Shown here piece by piece: positions 52,004-60,411 of a stretch of 64,000 nt of DNA. The notes beneath the pieces were generated by a model. It ran no database searches, was not told where the DNA came from, and worked only from the letters and a program-made list of their open reading frames with translations. Location: NCBI RefSeq assembly GCF_902499075.1, contig NZ_CABVPP010000009.1:1-64000 (forward strand), written 5' to 3'. Origin of the DNA: Burkholderia pseudomultivorans (GTDB lineage: Bacteria; Pseudomonadota; Gammaproteobacteria; Burkholderiales; Burkholderiaceae). The first letter of the stretch is position 1. Each line of letters starts with the position of its first letter. Position numbers and translations under genes: made by a program.

Positions 52004-53605
52004 TTATTGCTTCTTCAGGTTGCGGTACGACACGAGATCGTTGATCGGGCCGACCTCGAGTCCGCTGACGCCGGGCCGCGTCGCGACCTGCGCGACTTTC
52101 TCGAACATGATCACGAACGGCGAATGCGCGAGCACTTCCTTCTGCATCGCCTGGTACAGCTGCGCGCGTTTTGCGGCAGTCGGCTCGGCGAGCGCGGTGT
52201 CGGTTTCCTTCGTCAGTTGCGGGATATCCCAGCTATTGCGCCAGGCCAGCATTTTATAACTCGACTTGTCGGAATTGTCGGGGTTCCATGCAAAACCCTG
52301 CGCGTTGCTGTGCGGGTCGATGTAGTCGGCCGACCATTCGCCGATGTAGATGTCGTGCTGGCGTGCACGATATTTCGCGAGCGTCTGCTTGTTGTCGCCG
52401 GGGATCAACTGCACCTTGATGCCGGCCTGCGCGAAGTTCGCCTGCACGGCCTGCGCGATCTCCGTGTACGGATAGTCGTTGCGCACGTCCATCGTTACCG
52501 AAAAACCGTTCGGCACACCGGCCTTCGCGAGCAGCGCCTTTGCCTTCGCGACGTCGAGCTTGTACGGGTTCGTGTTCAGCGCGCCGAGAAAGCCTTCGGG
52601 CAGGAAGGTCTGGTGCACCTTGTAGGTCGTCTTCACGACGTTGTGCTGGATCCCCGCATAGTCGACCAGCCACTTCAGCGCTTCCTGCACGTCGGGCTTC
52701 GCGAGCGTCGGGTTCTTCGTGTTGAGGCCGAGGTAGAGCAGCGTCGCCTGCGGCGACGCGGTGACCTTCGCCTTGCCGGACTTCACGACGGCGGCGAGAT
52801 CGTCGGGGCTCAGGTCGCGCGCCGCGTCGACGTCGCCGTTTTCCAGCAGCAGACGCTGGCTCGCGGCTTCGGGCACGTGGCGCAGCACAATGCGTTTCAT
52901 CGCGAGCGGCAGCCGGTAGCCGTCGAAGCGCTGCAGCACGACGCTGTCGCCGGCCGTCCATTTGACGAGCTTGTAGCCGCCGGAGCCGGCCTCGTTGGTC
53001 TTCAGCCACGCGTTGCCGTAATCGTTGCCCTGCTGGTGCGACAGCAGCAGCTTCCGGTCGACCACCGACGCCGGCCACGCGCCGAGCACGTTCAGCACGA
53101 AGGTCGGCGCGTATTTGCGATCGGTCGTCACCGACACCGTCAGGTCGTCGATTTTCTTCACGTTCGCGGCCACGTTCGCCTTGGTCAGGCCGATGCCGGT
53201 CAGCACCGCGGCCGGCCCCTTGTCGAGCAGCACCGCGCGCTGGATCGACCATGCGACGTCGTCGGCCGTCAGCGGATTGCCCGAGTGGAACTTGAGGCCG
53301 GGCCGCAGCTTGAACGTGTAGGTCAGGCCGTCGGGGCTGACCGTCCACGACTGCGCGACGTCGCCGTTGAATTTCGACGGATCGCGCAGATCGACGCGCA
53401 CGAGCCGGTCGTAGGTGTTCGCGACGTATTCCTCCGGCACCAGCTCGTAGATCTCGCCCGGATCGAGCGTCGTGAATTCGTCGAGCAGCGTCGCCATCAC
53501 GAACATGTCTTTCGGCGTTTCCGCGTGCGCGGCGGCAAACGGCACGGCGGCGAGCACGGACGCGGCGGACAGTGCCGCGACGAGCCGGGAGGTCAGGACA
53601 TTCAT
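52004..53605 (-). CDS. ddpA: Periplasmic D-Ala-D-Ala/peptide-binding protein (DdpA)
   Basis: Solute-binding protein of 533 residues of the oligopeptide class (SBP family 5). The Sec signal ends near AHAETP. Family features include LDPGEIYELVPEEYVANTYD, NPLTADDVAWSIQR and RARQHDIYIGEWSADYIDP (parts shown). It should capture D-Ala-D-Ala dipeptides for the DdpBCDF importer. A closely similar second copy lies at 58695-60284. It lies 47 bases after ddpX. Confidence 0.88.
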   Translation of the reverse strand: MNVLTSRLVAALSAASVLAAVPFAAAHAETPKDMFVMATLLDEFTTLDPGEIYELVPEEYVANTYDRLVRVDLRDPSKFNGDVAQSWTVSPDGLTYTFKLRPGLKFHSGNPLTADDVAWSIQRAVLLDKGPAAVLTGIGLTKANVAANVKKIDDLTVSVTTDRKYAPTFVLNVLGAWPASVVDRKLLLSHQQGNDYGNAWLKTNEAGSGGYKLVKWTAGDSVVLQRFDGYRLPLAMKRIVLRHVPEAASQRLLLENGDVDAARDLSPDDLAAVVKSGKAKVTASPQATLLYLGLNTKNPTLAKPDVQEALKWLVDYAGIQHNVVKTTYKVHQTFLPEGFLGALNTNPYKLDVAKAKALLAKAGVPNGFSVTMDVRNDYPYTEIAQAVQANFAQAGIKVQLIPGDNKQTLAKYRARQHDIYIGEWSADYIDPHSNAQGFAWNPDNSDKSSYKMLAWRNSWDIPQLTKETDTALAEPTAAKRAQLYQAMQKEVLAHSPFVIMFEKVAQVATRPGVSGLEVGPINDLVSYRNLKKQ

Positions 53606-53652
53606 GGGGACTCCATCGGTTGTCGAACGTGAACGGAAAGGCGAAGCGTGCA

Positions 53653-54240
53653 TCACATCAGGCGCCACGGGCCGCTCGCCGCGTTGTCGATCTGCGGCAG
53701 CGCGCGCGAGCCGGGCAATTCGTAGTGCCACCACTCGCTGTCGATGTGCGCGAAGCCGGCCGCGTGCATCACGCCGAGCAGCAGCAGGCGATTGCGTTGC
53801 ACGGTGTCGGGCAGCCCCGCGTGGAAATGACCGGACGCGGCGACCATCTCGTCGAAGCCGGTGCCCATGTCGAGCGGCTCGCCGTTCGCGCCGACGAGCG
53901 TCAGGTCGAGCGCGGTGCCGCGGCTGTGATTCGAGCCGCGGCCGAGATCCGCGACGAAGTTCGGATCGGGCAGGAAGTCCCACAGCACCTGTTGCGCTTG
54001 CGGCGGCCGGTAGGCGTCGTAGATGCGCAGCGTGAGGCCCGCCTGCGCGGCGATCCCGACCGCGCGGCGCAGCGCGGCCTCGGCCGGTTCGAGCAGCAGG
54101 CAGTGCGCGCGGCGATAGATCGGCTTGCCGGTCAGGTTGCGGTCGGTCGCGTAGACGAGGTCGATGTCGACGCCGTGCGTGGCGGGCGTGATTTCGACGA
54201 GGCGGCGAGAGGTCATCGGCGGTTCGGTGGGCACGGGCAT
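53653..54240 (-). CDS. ddpX: D-alanyl-D-alanine dipeptidase (DdpX/VanX)
   Basis: Zinc dipeptidase of 195 residues. SNHSRGTALDLTL gives the VanX S-x-H-x-x-G-x-A-x-D zinc motif, and EWWHYEL supplies the catalytic Glu and third zinc His. It splits D-Ala-D-Ala from cell-wall turnover into D-Ala for use as carbon and nitrogen. It starts directly after the RpiR stop (TGAATG). An ATG 24 bases downstream (MTSRR) is an alternative start. Confidence 0.92.
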   Translation of the reverse strand: MPVPTEPPMTSRRLVEITPATHGVDIDLVYATDRNLTGKPIYRRAHCLLLEPAEAALRRAVGIAAQAGLTLRIYDAYRPPQAQQVLWDFLPDPNFVADLGRGSNHSRGTALDLTLVGANGEPLDMGTGFDEMVAASGHFHAGLPDTVQRNRLLLLGVMHAAGFAHIDSEWWHYELPGSRALPQIDNAASGPWRLM

Positions 54241-55107
54241 TCAGGATTCGAACTGGTCGAAGGTGTGCTGCAGTTCGCGGTTGCGTGCGACGCGCCGGTC
54301 GATCGCGGGGCCGAGGCGGTCGATCACGGCGCTGATCAGCAGGTTGAACAGGCAGGTGAGCGGCGCGAGCGAGTCCCAGAACTGTCCGACGTCGGTTTTC
54401 ACCTGCAGCAGGTCGGCCGGCCATTCGCGCGCCCACGGGCAATAGAGGTCGGTGACCAGCGCGAACGGCTGGCCGTATCCGGCGGCGGCCTCGCAATAGC
54501 GGCGCGCGCTGCGCGAATACGCGCGCGTGTCGGTGACGACGCAGTACGGCCGCTCGAATCCGGAATTCAGCGAGTCGACGTACGAGCCCGACTGGCCGTC
54601 GGAATAGAACACGTGCGGGCGCACGTATTCGAGATAGCTGCTGAACGCATTGCTGATACCGCGCGTCGACTGGATACCGAGGATGAACACGGCGTCGGCG
54701 TGCGCGATGCGGTCGGCGACCTGCGCGAACACCGGGCCTTCGGCGAGCCGGTACACGTGGCGGATCGCATCGAGTTCGCGTTCGAGCGACGCCGCGAGCG
54801 CGCGTTCGGCGCCGGCCGACGGCGCGCCCGCGGTGCGGCGGTATTCGTCGAGCCGGTCGGTAATCATCCACGGGCGGTCGCTGCTGCCGCGCAGTTCGCG
54901 CTTCAGGTCGTCGAGGTTGCGATAGCCGACGCTGCGCAGGAAGCGTCCGACCGAGATGCCGCTGGTGCCGGCCTGCTGCGCGATCTGGTCGGCGGTCTCG
55001 AGCCCGAGCCGGTCGAGGTTCGCGAGCATGTAGCTCGCGATGCGCTTCGCGGTCGGCGTCAGTTCGGCAAAGCGGGCTTCGACGGTGCGGGCGAACGTGC
55101 AGGTCAT
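54241..55107 (-). CDS. RpiR/MurR-family regulator of ddp operon
   Basis: Regulator of 288 residues. The N-terminal HTH_6 domain (about 5-80) has LETADQIAQQAGTSGISVGRFLRSVGY (in part), and a SIS-type sugar-binding domain (about 110-260) follows. RpiR proteins usually sense amino-sugar phosphates such as MurNAc-6-P, which would tie the operon to cell-wall recycling. It is the first gene of the ddp operon, directly before ddpX. An inverted pair TGTTAGA and TCTAACA lies just upstream. Confidence 0.88.
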   Translation of the reverse strand: MTCTFARTVEARFAELTPTAKRIASYMLANLDRLGLETADQIAQQAGTSGISVGRFLRSVGYRNLDDLKRELRGSSDRPWMITDRLDEYRRTAGAPSAGAERALAASLERELDAIRHVYRLAEGPVFAQVADRIAHADAVFILGIQSTRGISNAFSSYLEYVRPHVFYSDGQSGSYVDSLNSGFERPYCVVTDTRAYSRSARRYCEAAAGYGQPFALVTDLYCPWAREWPADLLQVKTDVGQFWDSLAPLTCLFNLLISAVIDRLGPAIDRRVARNRELQHTFDQFES

Positions 55108-55111
55108 CGGC

Positions 55112-55156
55112 TGTTAGAACGCTGTCGTCCTGGGATCGGATGTCACTCATCTAACA
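55112..55156. promoter_or_regulatory. Inverted half-sites upstream of rpiR-ddp operon
   Basis: TGTTAGA (55112-55118) and TCTAACA (55150-55156) are perfect inverted 7-base arms separated by 31 bases, starting five bases upstream of the rpiR start. This may be the operator of the RpiR protein. Symmetry is seen; function is inferred. Confidence 0.4.
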
Positions 55157-55289
55157 AAACCAAAATCATTCGCGCCAGAGGATAAAAACTATTGGTCGGC
55201 GCAGCTGATAGTGCGCGGATGGCGGGGAATGGAGCGGGATTTATTTGTGTTGCAATTAAGTCACGTGATTCTGTCCAGGAATCCGTGTC

Positions 55290-55529
55290 GTGAACCTCAT
55301 CGTCAACACCCCCCAGTTGGGCGAAATCCTGTCGTCCGCGCGCCAGGCCAAGGGCATGACGCAGGTGGCCGAAGCCGCCGCCCGGGCCGGAATCAGCCAG
55401 CCGCGCCTGTCGGCGCTCGAAACCACGCGCACCGAGACCCTGTCGTTGAACCGGCTGCTTGCGTTGACCGCACTGTATGGCCTCGAACTCGGCGTTCGCA
55501 CGAAGGGGGACAGCGGCGCGGAGTGGTAG
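55290..55529 (+). CDS. HipB-like HTH antitoxin
   Basis: XRE-type HTH protein of 79 residues. LGEILSSARQAKGMTQVAEA and AGISQPRLSALETTRTET (parts) match HipB, the antitoxin and repressor of hipBA modules. The start codon is GTG at 55290, with AGGAAT upstream. It precedes a broken hipA, so it probably survives as an orphan repressor. It is divergent from the ddp operon. Confidence 0.78.
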   Translation: MNLIVNTPQLGEILSSARQAKGMTQVAEAAARAGISQPRLSALETTRTETLSLNRLLALTALYGLELGVRTKGDSGAEW

Positions 55530-55532
55530 GCG

Positions 55533-55892
55533 ATGGGGCGCAAATCCGCGACGCGCGCGCTATCGATCTGGACCAACGGGCTGCGTGTCGGGACCTGGCG
55601 GATCCCGGTGCGCGGCGACATGGAACTGATCTACGACGCCGGCTGGAAGCAGTCTGCAATCGGGCGTGCGGCGTGCGTCCGGGTTTGCTTCATACGCTCA
55701 GTGATCCGAATCGATCGGCCGGCATCCCGCGTGGCGTGTTCCGATCGTTTCCATTGTCCTCATGCCAAGTTCGCGACATCGCGACTGCGTGTCGTCGCGC
55801 TTCCGCATCGATCCTCCGGCATCGCCGCCGCGGCGCCGTCGCGCGGCACCGCAACAATTACAAATTTAAAGGCGATCAGATTAAATCATTAA
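55533..55892 (+). pseudogene. hipA remnant
   Basis: The first about 45 codons read like the HipA N-terminus (MGRKSATRALSIWTNGLRVG and GDMELIYDAGWKQSAIGR, parts). After that the conserved continuation (PLSLSLP and kinase domain) is lost; the frame runs on as unrelated sequence to 55892. A normal HipA is about 430 residues. The toxin is therefore truncated or replaced by an insertion or deletion. It immediately follows hipB by 3 bases. Confidence 0.6.
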
Positions 55893-56030
55893 GTCAGGTT
55901 AATAATTCATTTAATTTTTCCGGCAATTTGACTTTTACTTGCGTAACGGGATGTTCGATTTTCGATTATTCGAAAAAAGACATGTGTTCCGTCACGGGAA
56001 TTCGATCAATTGCAAGAATGGAGAAAAACC
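55893..56030. promoter_or_regulatory. AT-rich promoter region of oxdC
   Basis: An unusually AT-rich stretch for this window, with TTGACT at 55928 as a possible -35 and tandem TTCGATT copies at 55954-55967. It lies directly upstream of oxdC. No clear -10 was found at the ideal spacing. The composition suggests imported DNA adjoining the hipA break. Confidence 0.4.
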
Positions 56031-57287
56031 ATGACCAATCTGTCTCGTCGCAAGATGCTCGCGAATACGGCCGGCGCGATCGCGGCGGCCGGTATTGCGG
56101 TATCGGCCAAGGCCGCGTCGTTCGGCAACCCCGACAGCCCGCCGGAAGGCGCGGTCAATGCGCTCAACCGCCAGAGCCTGACCGAGCCGGGGCCGAAAAA
56201 CCCGGCATTGGCGAATCAATTTCCGTCCTTTCAGGATCCGCCGGCCACCGATATCAACGGAATGCCGTTATTCTGGGCGTCATTCAATAATGCCCATAAA
56301 CGAATTCAAAATGGCGGATGGGCGCGCGAAGTCACGCAGGACGATTTTGCGATTTCCGAAACGATTTCAGGCGTGAACATGCGCCTGACGCGCGGCGGGA
56401 TTCGCGAATTGCACTGGCACCAGCAGGCCGAGTGGGCCATCATGCTCGACGGCCGCTGCCGGGTCACGGTGCTCGACGAACTAGGGCGGCCGTCGGTGCA
56501 GGACGTGAAGACGGGCGATCTCTGGTATTTCCCGCCCGGCCTGCCGCATTCGCTGCAGGGCCTCGGCGCCGACGGCGCCGAATTCCTGCTCGCCTTCGAT
56601 AACGGCCGCGCGTCGGAATTCAACACGCTGCTGCTGACCGACTGGGTCGCGCATACGCCGCCCGACGTGCTCGCGCTCAACTTCGGCGTGCCGGCCGACG
56701 CGTTCAGGAACATCCCGCTCGACAACCTGTGGATCTTCCAGGGCGACGAACCGGGGCCGCTTGCGGAGGCGCAGCGGGCGTCGGCTGCGTCGGCCGGGAC
56801 GCCGCCGCATCCGTTCACCTTCTCGCTCGGCGACATGAAGCCGGTCCGCAAGACACGCGGCGGCGAAGTGCGGATCGCAGACAGCACCAACTTCAACGTG
56901 TCGAAGACCGTCGCGGCGGCGCTCGTCACCGTGCATCCGGGCGGCATGCGCGAGCTGCACTGGCATCCGAACGCGGACGAATGGCAGTACTACCTGCAGG
57001 GCGAAGCGCGGATGACCGTGTTCGACACCGGGCCGAAGGCGCAGACCGCCGACTTCCGCGCGGGCGATGTCGGCTACGTGAAGAAGAGCCTCGGACACTA
57101 CGTGCAGAACACCGGCAAGACCGACCTGGTGTTCCTCGAGATCTTCAAGACCGACCGCTATGCGGAAGTGTCGCTGTCCGACTGGCTCGCGCATACGCCG
57201 CCGAAGCTCGTCGAAGCGCACCTGAAGGTCGCGCCGGAGGTGATCGCGCAGTTTCCGCGCAACCGTCCCGACGTCGTGCCGCTGTAA
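56031..57287 (+). CDS. oxdC: Oxalate decarboxylase (bicupin), Tat-exported
   Basis: Bicupin of 418 residues with a twin-arginine signal (LSRRKML, cleavage near AKA). Cupin 1 has GGIRELHWHQQAEW and GDLWYFPPGLPHS; cupin 2 has GGMRELHWHPNADEW and GDVGYVKKSLGHY, giving two sets of His/His/Glu/His Mn ligands. The lid segment SEFNT keeps the catalytic Glu of the OxdC SENST lid. It should decarboxylate oxalate to formate and CO2 in the periplasm, needing Mn. The start at 56031 has an ATGGAGAAAAA site. It is followed by the mntH-type gene. Confidence 0.9.
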   Translation: MTNLSRRKMLANTAGAIAAAGIAVSAKAASFGNPDSPPEGAVNALNRQSLTEPGPKNPALANQFPSFQDPPATDINGMPLFWASFNNAHKRIQNGGWAREVTQDDFAISETISGVNMRLTRGGIRELHWHQQAEWAIMLDGRCRVTVLDELGRPSVQDVKTGDLWYFPPGLPHSLQGLGADGAEFLLAFDNGRASEFNTLLLTDWVAHTPPDVLALNFGVPADAFRNIPLDNLWIFQGDEPGPLAEAQRASAASAGTPPHPFTFSLGDMKPVRKTRGGEVRIADSTNFNVSKTVAAALVTVHPGGMRELHWHPNADEWQYYLQGEARMTVFDTGPKAQTADFRAGDVGYVKKSLGHYVQNTGKTDLVFLEIFKTDRYAEVSLSDWLAHTPPKLVEAHLKVAPEVIAQFPRNRPDVVPL

Positions 57288-57297
57288 CGCCGCCACC

Positions 57298-57330
57298 GCC
57301 GCGGCCGGCTGGCGGCATGCCGGCCGCGGC
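57298..57330. other. Hairpin between oxdC and mntH
   Basis: Eleven-base perfect arms (57298-57308 and 57320-57330) around an 11-base loop in the 87-base gap between the two genes. There is no T-run, so it may be a processing site or stability element that sets different levels of the two proteins. Confidence 0.5.
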
Positions 57331-57374
57331 GCCCGTTTCCGCGCAAGCCGTTCCCATCTGAAAGGAACCCGACC

Positions 57375-58682
57375 ATGCTTCCCGTCACGAGCAAAACCGC
57401 CGGCGGCTTCACGCTGCCGGGCCTGTCCACCGAGCACGTCAGCGGCGCGGCGCGCGCCGCGCTGGAAGGGCGGCACAGCGGCCTTGCCGCGCTGCTGCCG
57501 TTCGTCGGCCCGGCCGTGATCGCGTCGATCGGCTATATGGATCCCGGCAATTTCGCGACCAACATCCAGGCCGGCGCCGCATACGGCTACCGGTTGCTGT
57601 GGGTCGTGTTCGCCGCGAACGCGATCGCGATGCTGTTCCAGGCGATGTCGGCCAAGCTCGGCATCGTCACCGGCCGCAACCTGGCCGAGCTGTGCCGCGA
57701 CCATTTCCCCGCGCCGGTGGTATGGGGCATGTGGATCGCGTCCGAGATCGCCGCGATGGCGACCGATCTCGCCGAATTCCTCGGCGGCGCGCTCGCGTTC
57801 GGGCTGCTGTGCCACCTGTCGCTGTTCGCGGGCATGATTGCGACGGCGCTCGCGACCTGCGCGATCCTCGCGCTCGAGAAGCGCGGCTTCCGGCCGCTCG
57901 AAGCCGCGATCGCGGCGCTGGTCGGCGTGATCGGCGCGTGCTACCTCGGCGAGCTGCTGATCGCGCCGCAGGACTGGCAGGCGGCCGCGTTCCACCTGGT
58001 GGTCCCGCAGATCCCGGATCACGCGGCGCTCGCGATCGCGGTCGGCATCATCGGCGCGACGATCATGCCGCACACGCTGTACCTGCATTCGGGTCTCACG
58101 CAGGACCGCACCGCGCCGCGCGACGACCTGGAGCGGCGGCGGCTCGTGCGCTTCTCGAACCGCGAGGTCGTCGTCGCGCTCGGGCTGGCCGGGTTCGTGA
58201 ACATCGCGATGGTGATGATGGCGTCGTCGGCGTTCCACCTGAGCGCGCCGGGCATGACCGACATCGGCGACGCGTATCACACGCTGATCCCGGTGTTCGG
58301 GCCGGCGGCCGGCGTGCTGTTTCTCGTCGCGCTGCTGACGTCGGGCGTGTCGAGCTCGGTGGTCGGCACGATGGCCGGGCAGGTCGTGATGCAGGGCTTC
58401 ATCCGGCGCCGCCTGTCGGTGTGGGTGCGGCGCGCGGTGACCATCGTGCCCGCGTTCGCGGTGGTCGCGCTCGGCTGCGACGTCACGCGCGCGATGGTCG
58501 CGAGCCAGGTCGTGCTGAGCTTCGTGCTGCCGATGCCGATGATCGCGCTGCTGATGCTGTCGGCGCGCCGCGACGTGATGGGCGCCTATGCGATGCGGAT
58601 GCCGCTGCGGATCGTCGCCGGTGCGGCAACGATCCTGATCGTCGGATTGAACGCGTACCTGGTGTGGGCCGCGTTCAATTGA
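57375..58682 (+). CDS. mntH: Nramp-family Mn/Fe transporter (MntH-like)
   Basis: Proton-driven divalent metal importer of 435 residues with about eleven hydrophobic segments. The metal-site helices carry GYMDPGNFATNI (DPGN motif, helix 1) and the MPHTLYLHSG motif (helix 6), both hallmarks of Nramp; in helix 6 the usual Met of the A/M-x-P-H site is present (IMPH). It probably takes up Mn or Fe. It follows the Mn enzyme OxdC on the same strand, suggesting cofactor supply. No clear riboswitch was seen. Confidence 0.9.
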   Translation: MLPVTSKTAGGFTLPGLSTEHVSGAARAALEGRHSGLAALLPFVGPAVIASIGYMDPGNFATNIQAGAAYGYRLLWVVFAANAIAMLFQAMSAKLGIVTGRNLAELCRDHFPAPVVWGMWIASEIAAMATDLAEFLGGALAFGLLCHLSLFAGMIATALATCAILALEKRGFRPLEAAIAALVGVIGACYLGELLIAPQDWQAAAFHLVVPQIPDHAALAIAVGIIGATIMPHTLYLHSGLTQDRTAPRDDLERRRLVRFSNREVVVALGLAGFVNIAMVMMASSAFHLSAPGMTDIGDAYHTLIPVFGPAAGVLFLVALLTSGVSSSVVGTMAGQVVMQGFIRRRLSVWVRRAVTIVPAFAVVALGCDVTRAMVASQVVLSFVLPMPMIALLMLSARRDVMGAYAMRMPLRIVAGAATILIVGLNAYLVWAAFN

Positions 58683-58694
58683 GCCGGTTGCGCG

Positions 58695-60284
58695 TTACTT
58701 GCTCAAGGTCCGATACGAAACCAGATCGTTGATCGGCCCGATCTCCGGCCCCGTCGTGCCCGGCCGCGTCGCGACCTGCACGACTTTCTCGAACATGATG
58801 ATGAACGGCGAGTTCGCGAGCACGGCCTTCTGCAGCGCCTCGTAGCGCTGCGCGCGCTTCGCCGGCGACGGTTCGACCAGCGCGGCCTCGGTGTCCTTCG
58901 TCAGCTGCGGGATGTCCCAGCTGTTGCGCCACGCGAGCATCTTCGTCGTCGACTGGTCCGAGTTGTCCGGATTCCATGCGAAGCCGCGCGCATTGCTGTT
59001 CGGGTCCATGTAGTCGGGCGACCATTCGCCGATGAAGATGTCGTGCTGGCGCGCGCGGTACTTGCCGATCGCCTGCTTCGCGTCGCCGGGGATCAGCTTC
59101 ACGCGGATGCCGCCCTGCGCGAAATTCGCCTGCAGCGCTTGCGCGATCTCGATGTACGGATAGTCGTTCGGCATGTCCATCGTCACGTCGAAGCCGTTCG
59201 GCAGGCCGGCCTTCGCGAGCAGCGCTTTCGCCTTTGCGACGTCCTGTTTGTAGGGCCGCGCGTTCAGCGTGCCGAGGAAACCCTCGGGCAGGAAGGTCTG
59301 GTGCACCTTGTACGTGGTACTGACGATGTTGCGCTGGATGCCGTCGTAGTCGACGAGCCACTTCATCGCCTGCTGCACCTCGGGCTTCGCGAGATTCGGG
59401 TTCTTCGTGTTCAGGCTCAGGTACAGCAGCGCGGACACCGGCCATGCGGCGACCTTGACCTTGCCGGCCTTGGTCAGCGCGGCGAGGCTGTCCGGGCTCA
59501 GGTTGCGCGCGGCGTCGACGTCGCCGTTCTCCAGCAGCAGCCGCTGCGCGGACGCTTCGGGCACGTGGCGCAGCACGACGCGCTTCATCGGGTACGGCGT
59601 GCGGTATTTGTCGAAACGCTGCAGCACGATGCTCTCGTTCGGCGTCCACTTGACGAGCTGGTACGGACCCGAGCCCGCGTCGTTGGTCTTCAGCCAGCCG
59701 CTGCCGAAATCGTTGCCCTGCTGGTGCGACAGCAGCAGCTTCTTGTCGAACACCGACGCCGGGCATGCGCTCAGCACGTTGAGCACGAAGCTCGGTGCGT
59801 ACTTGCGGTCGGTTTCGAGCACGACGGTCTGCGGATCGAGCGCGCGGACCTTCTGCATCACGTTGGCCTTCGTGAGCCCGAGATCGGCGAGCACGCCGGC
59901 CGGACCCTTGTCGAGCAGGATGGTGCGCTGCAACGACCACGCGACGTCGTCGGCGGTCACCGGGTTGCCGGAGTGGAACGCGAGGCCGGGGCGCAGCTTG
60001 AACGTGTAGGTGACGCCGTCCGCGTCGACCGTCCACGACTGCGCGATCTGTCCGTTGAAGCGCGTCGGATCCTTCAGGTCGACGCGCACGAGCCGTTCGT
60101 AGGTGTTCGCGACATACTCGGACGGCACCAGTTCGTAGATGCCGCTCGGGTCGAGCGTCGTGAATTCGCCGAGCTGGGTGGCGACGACGAAGATGCCGGG
60201 CGGCGTCGCGGCCTGTGCCGGCAGCGCCGGAACGAGCGTGACGAGCGCGGCGCTGACGAACAGCCGGGACAGCAGTTGCTTCAT
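58695..60284 (-). CDS. Second DdpA-like peptide-binding protein
   Basis: Solute-binding protein of 529 residues (SBP family 5) with a Sec signal ending near AQA. It is very similar to the ddpA product at 52004-53605 over its full length, for example LDPSGIYELVPSEYVANTYE and FLPEGFLGTLN. Its cognate permease genes are those at 48.2-52 kb, not adjacent, so it may broaden the uptake range of DdpBCDF. The start at 60284 gives the signal peptide. It converges with mntH after 12 bases. Confidence 0.88.
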   Translation of the reverse strand: MKQLLSRLFVSAALVTLVPALPAQAATPPGIFVVATQLGEFTTLDPSGIYELVPSEYVANTYERLVRVDLKDPTRFNGQIAQSWTVDADGVTYTFKLRPGLAFHSGNPVTADDVAWSLQRTILLDKGPAGVLADLGLTKANVMQKVRALDPQTVVLETDRKYAPSFVLNVLSACPASVFDKKLLLSHQQGNDFGSGWLKTNDAGSGPYQLVKWTPNESIVLQRFDKYRTPYPMKRVVLRHVPEASAQRLLLENGDVDAARNLSPDSLAALTKAGKVKVAAWPVSALLYLSLNTKNPNLAKPEVQQAMKWLVDYDGIQRNIVSTTYKVHQTFLPEGFLGTLNARPYKQDVAKAKALLAKAGLPNGFDVTMDMPNDYPYIEIAQALQANFAQGGIRVKLIPGDAKQAIGKYRARQHDIFIGEWSPDYMDPNSNARGFAWNPDNSDQSTTKMLAWRNSWDIPQLTKDTEAALVEPSPAKRAQRYEALQKAVLANSPFIIMFEKVVQVATRPGTTGPEIGPINDLVSYRTLSK

Positions 60285-60411
60285 GCGGGAGCTCCATCGA
60301 AAGGGAATCGTGGGTGCGATTCTCTCATCGACTGCCGTCCGGATGAAAATAACCGGCGCGCGCGGGCTGCGGCGCACCGGTCGGCGCAGGGCAGGCGCCC
60401 TCGGGCGGGCG

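Noticed and set aside
49285-52044. Plus-strand open frame of over 900 codons across the ddp genes
   Set aside because: Antisense to well-supported ABC transporter genes; composition is Arg/Ala/Asp-rich shadow sequence with no domain, caused by high GC.
52004-55150. Minus-strand frame joining DdpA to upstream sequence as one long protein
   Set aside because: The part upstream of 53605 is out of frame with ddpX and rpiR and has shadow composition; the signal peptide marks the real ddpA start.
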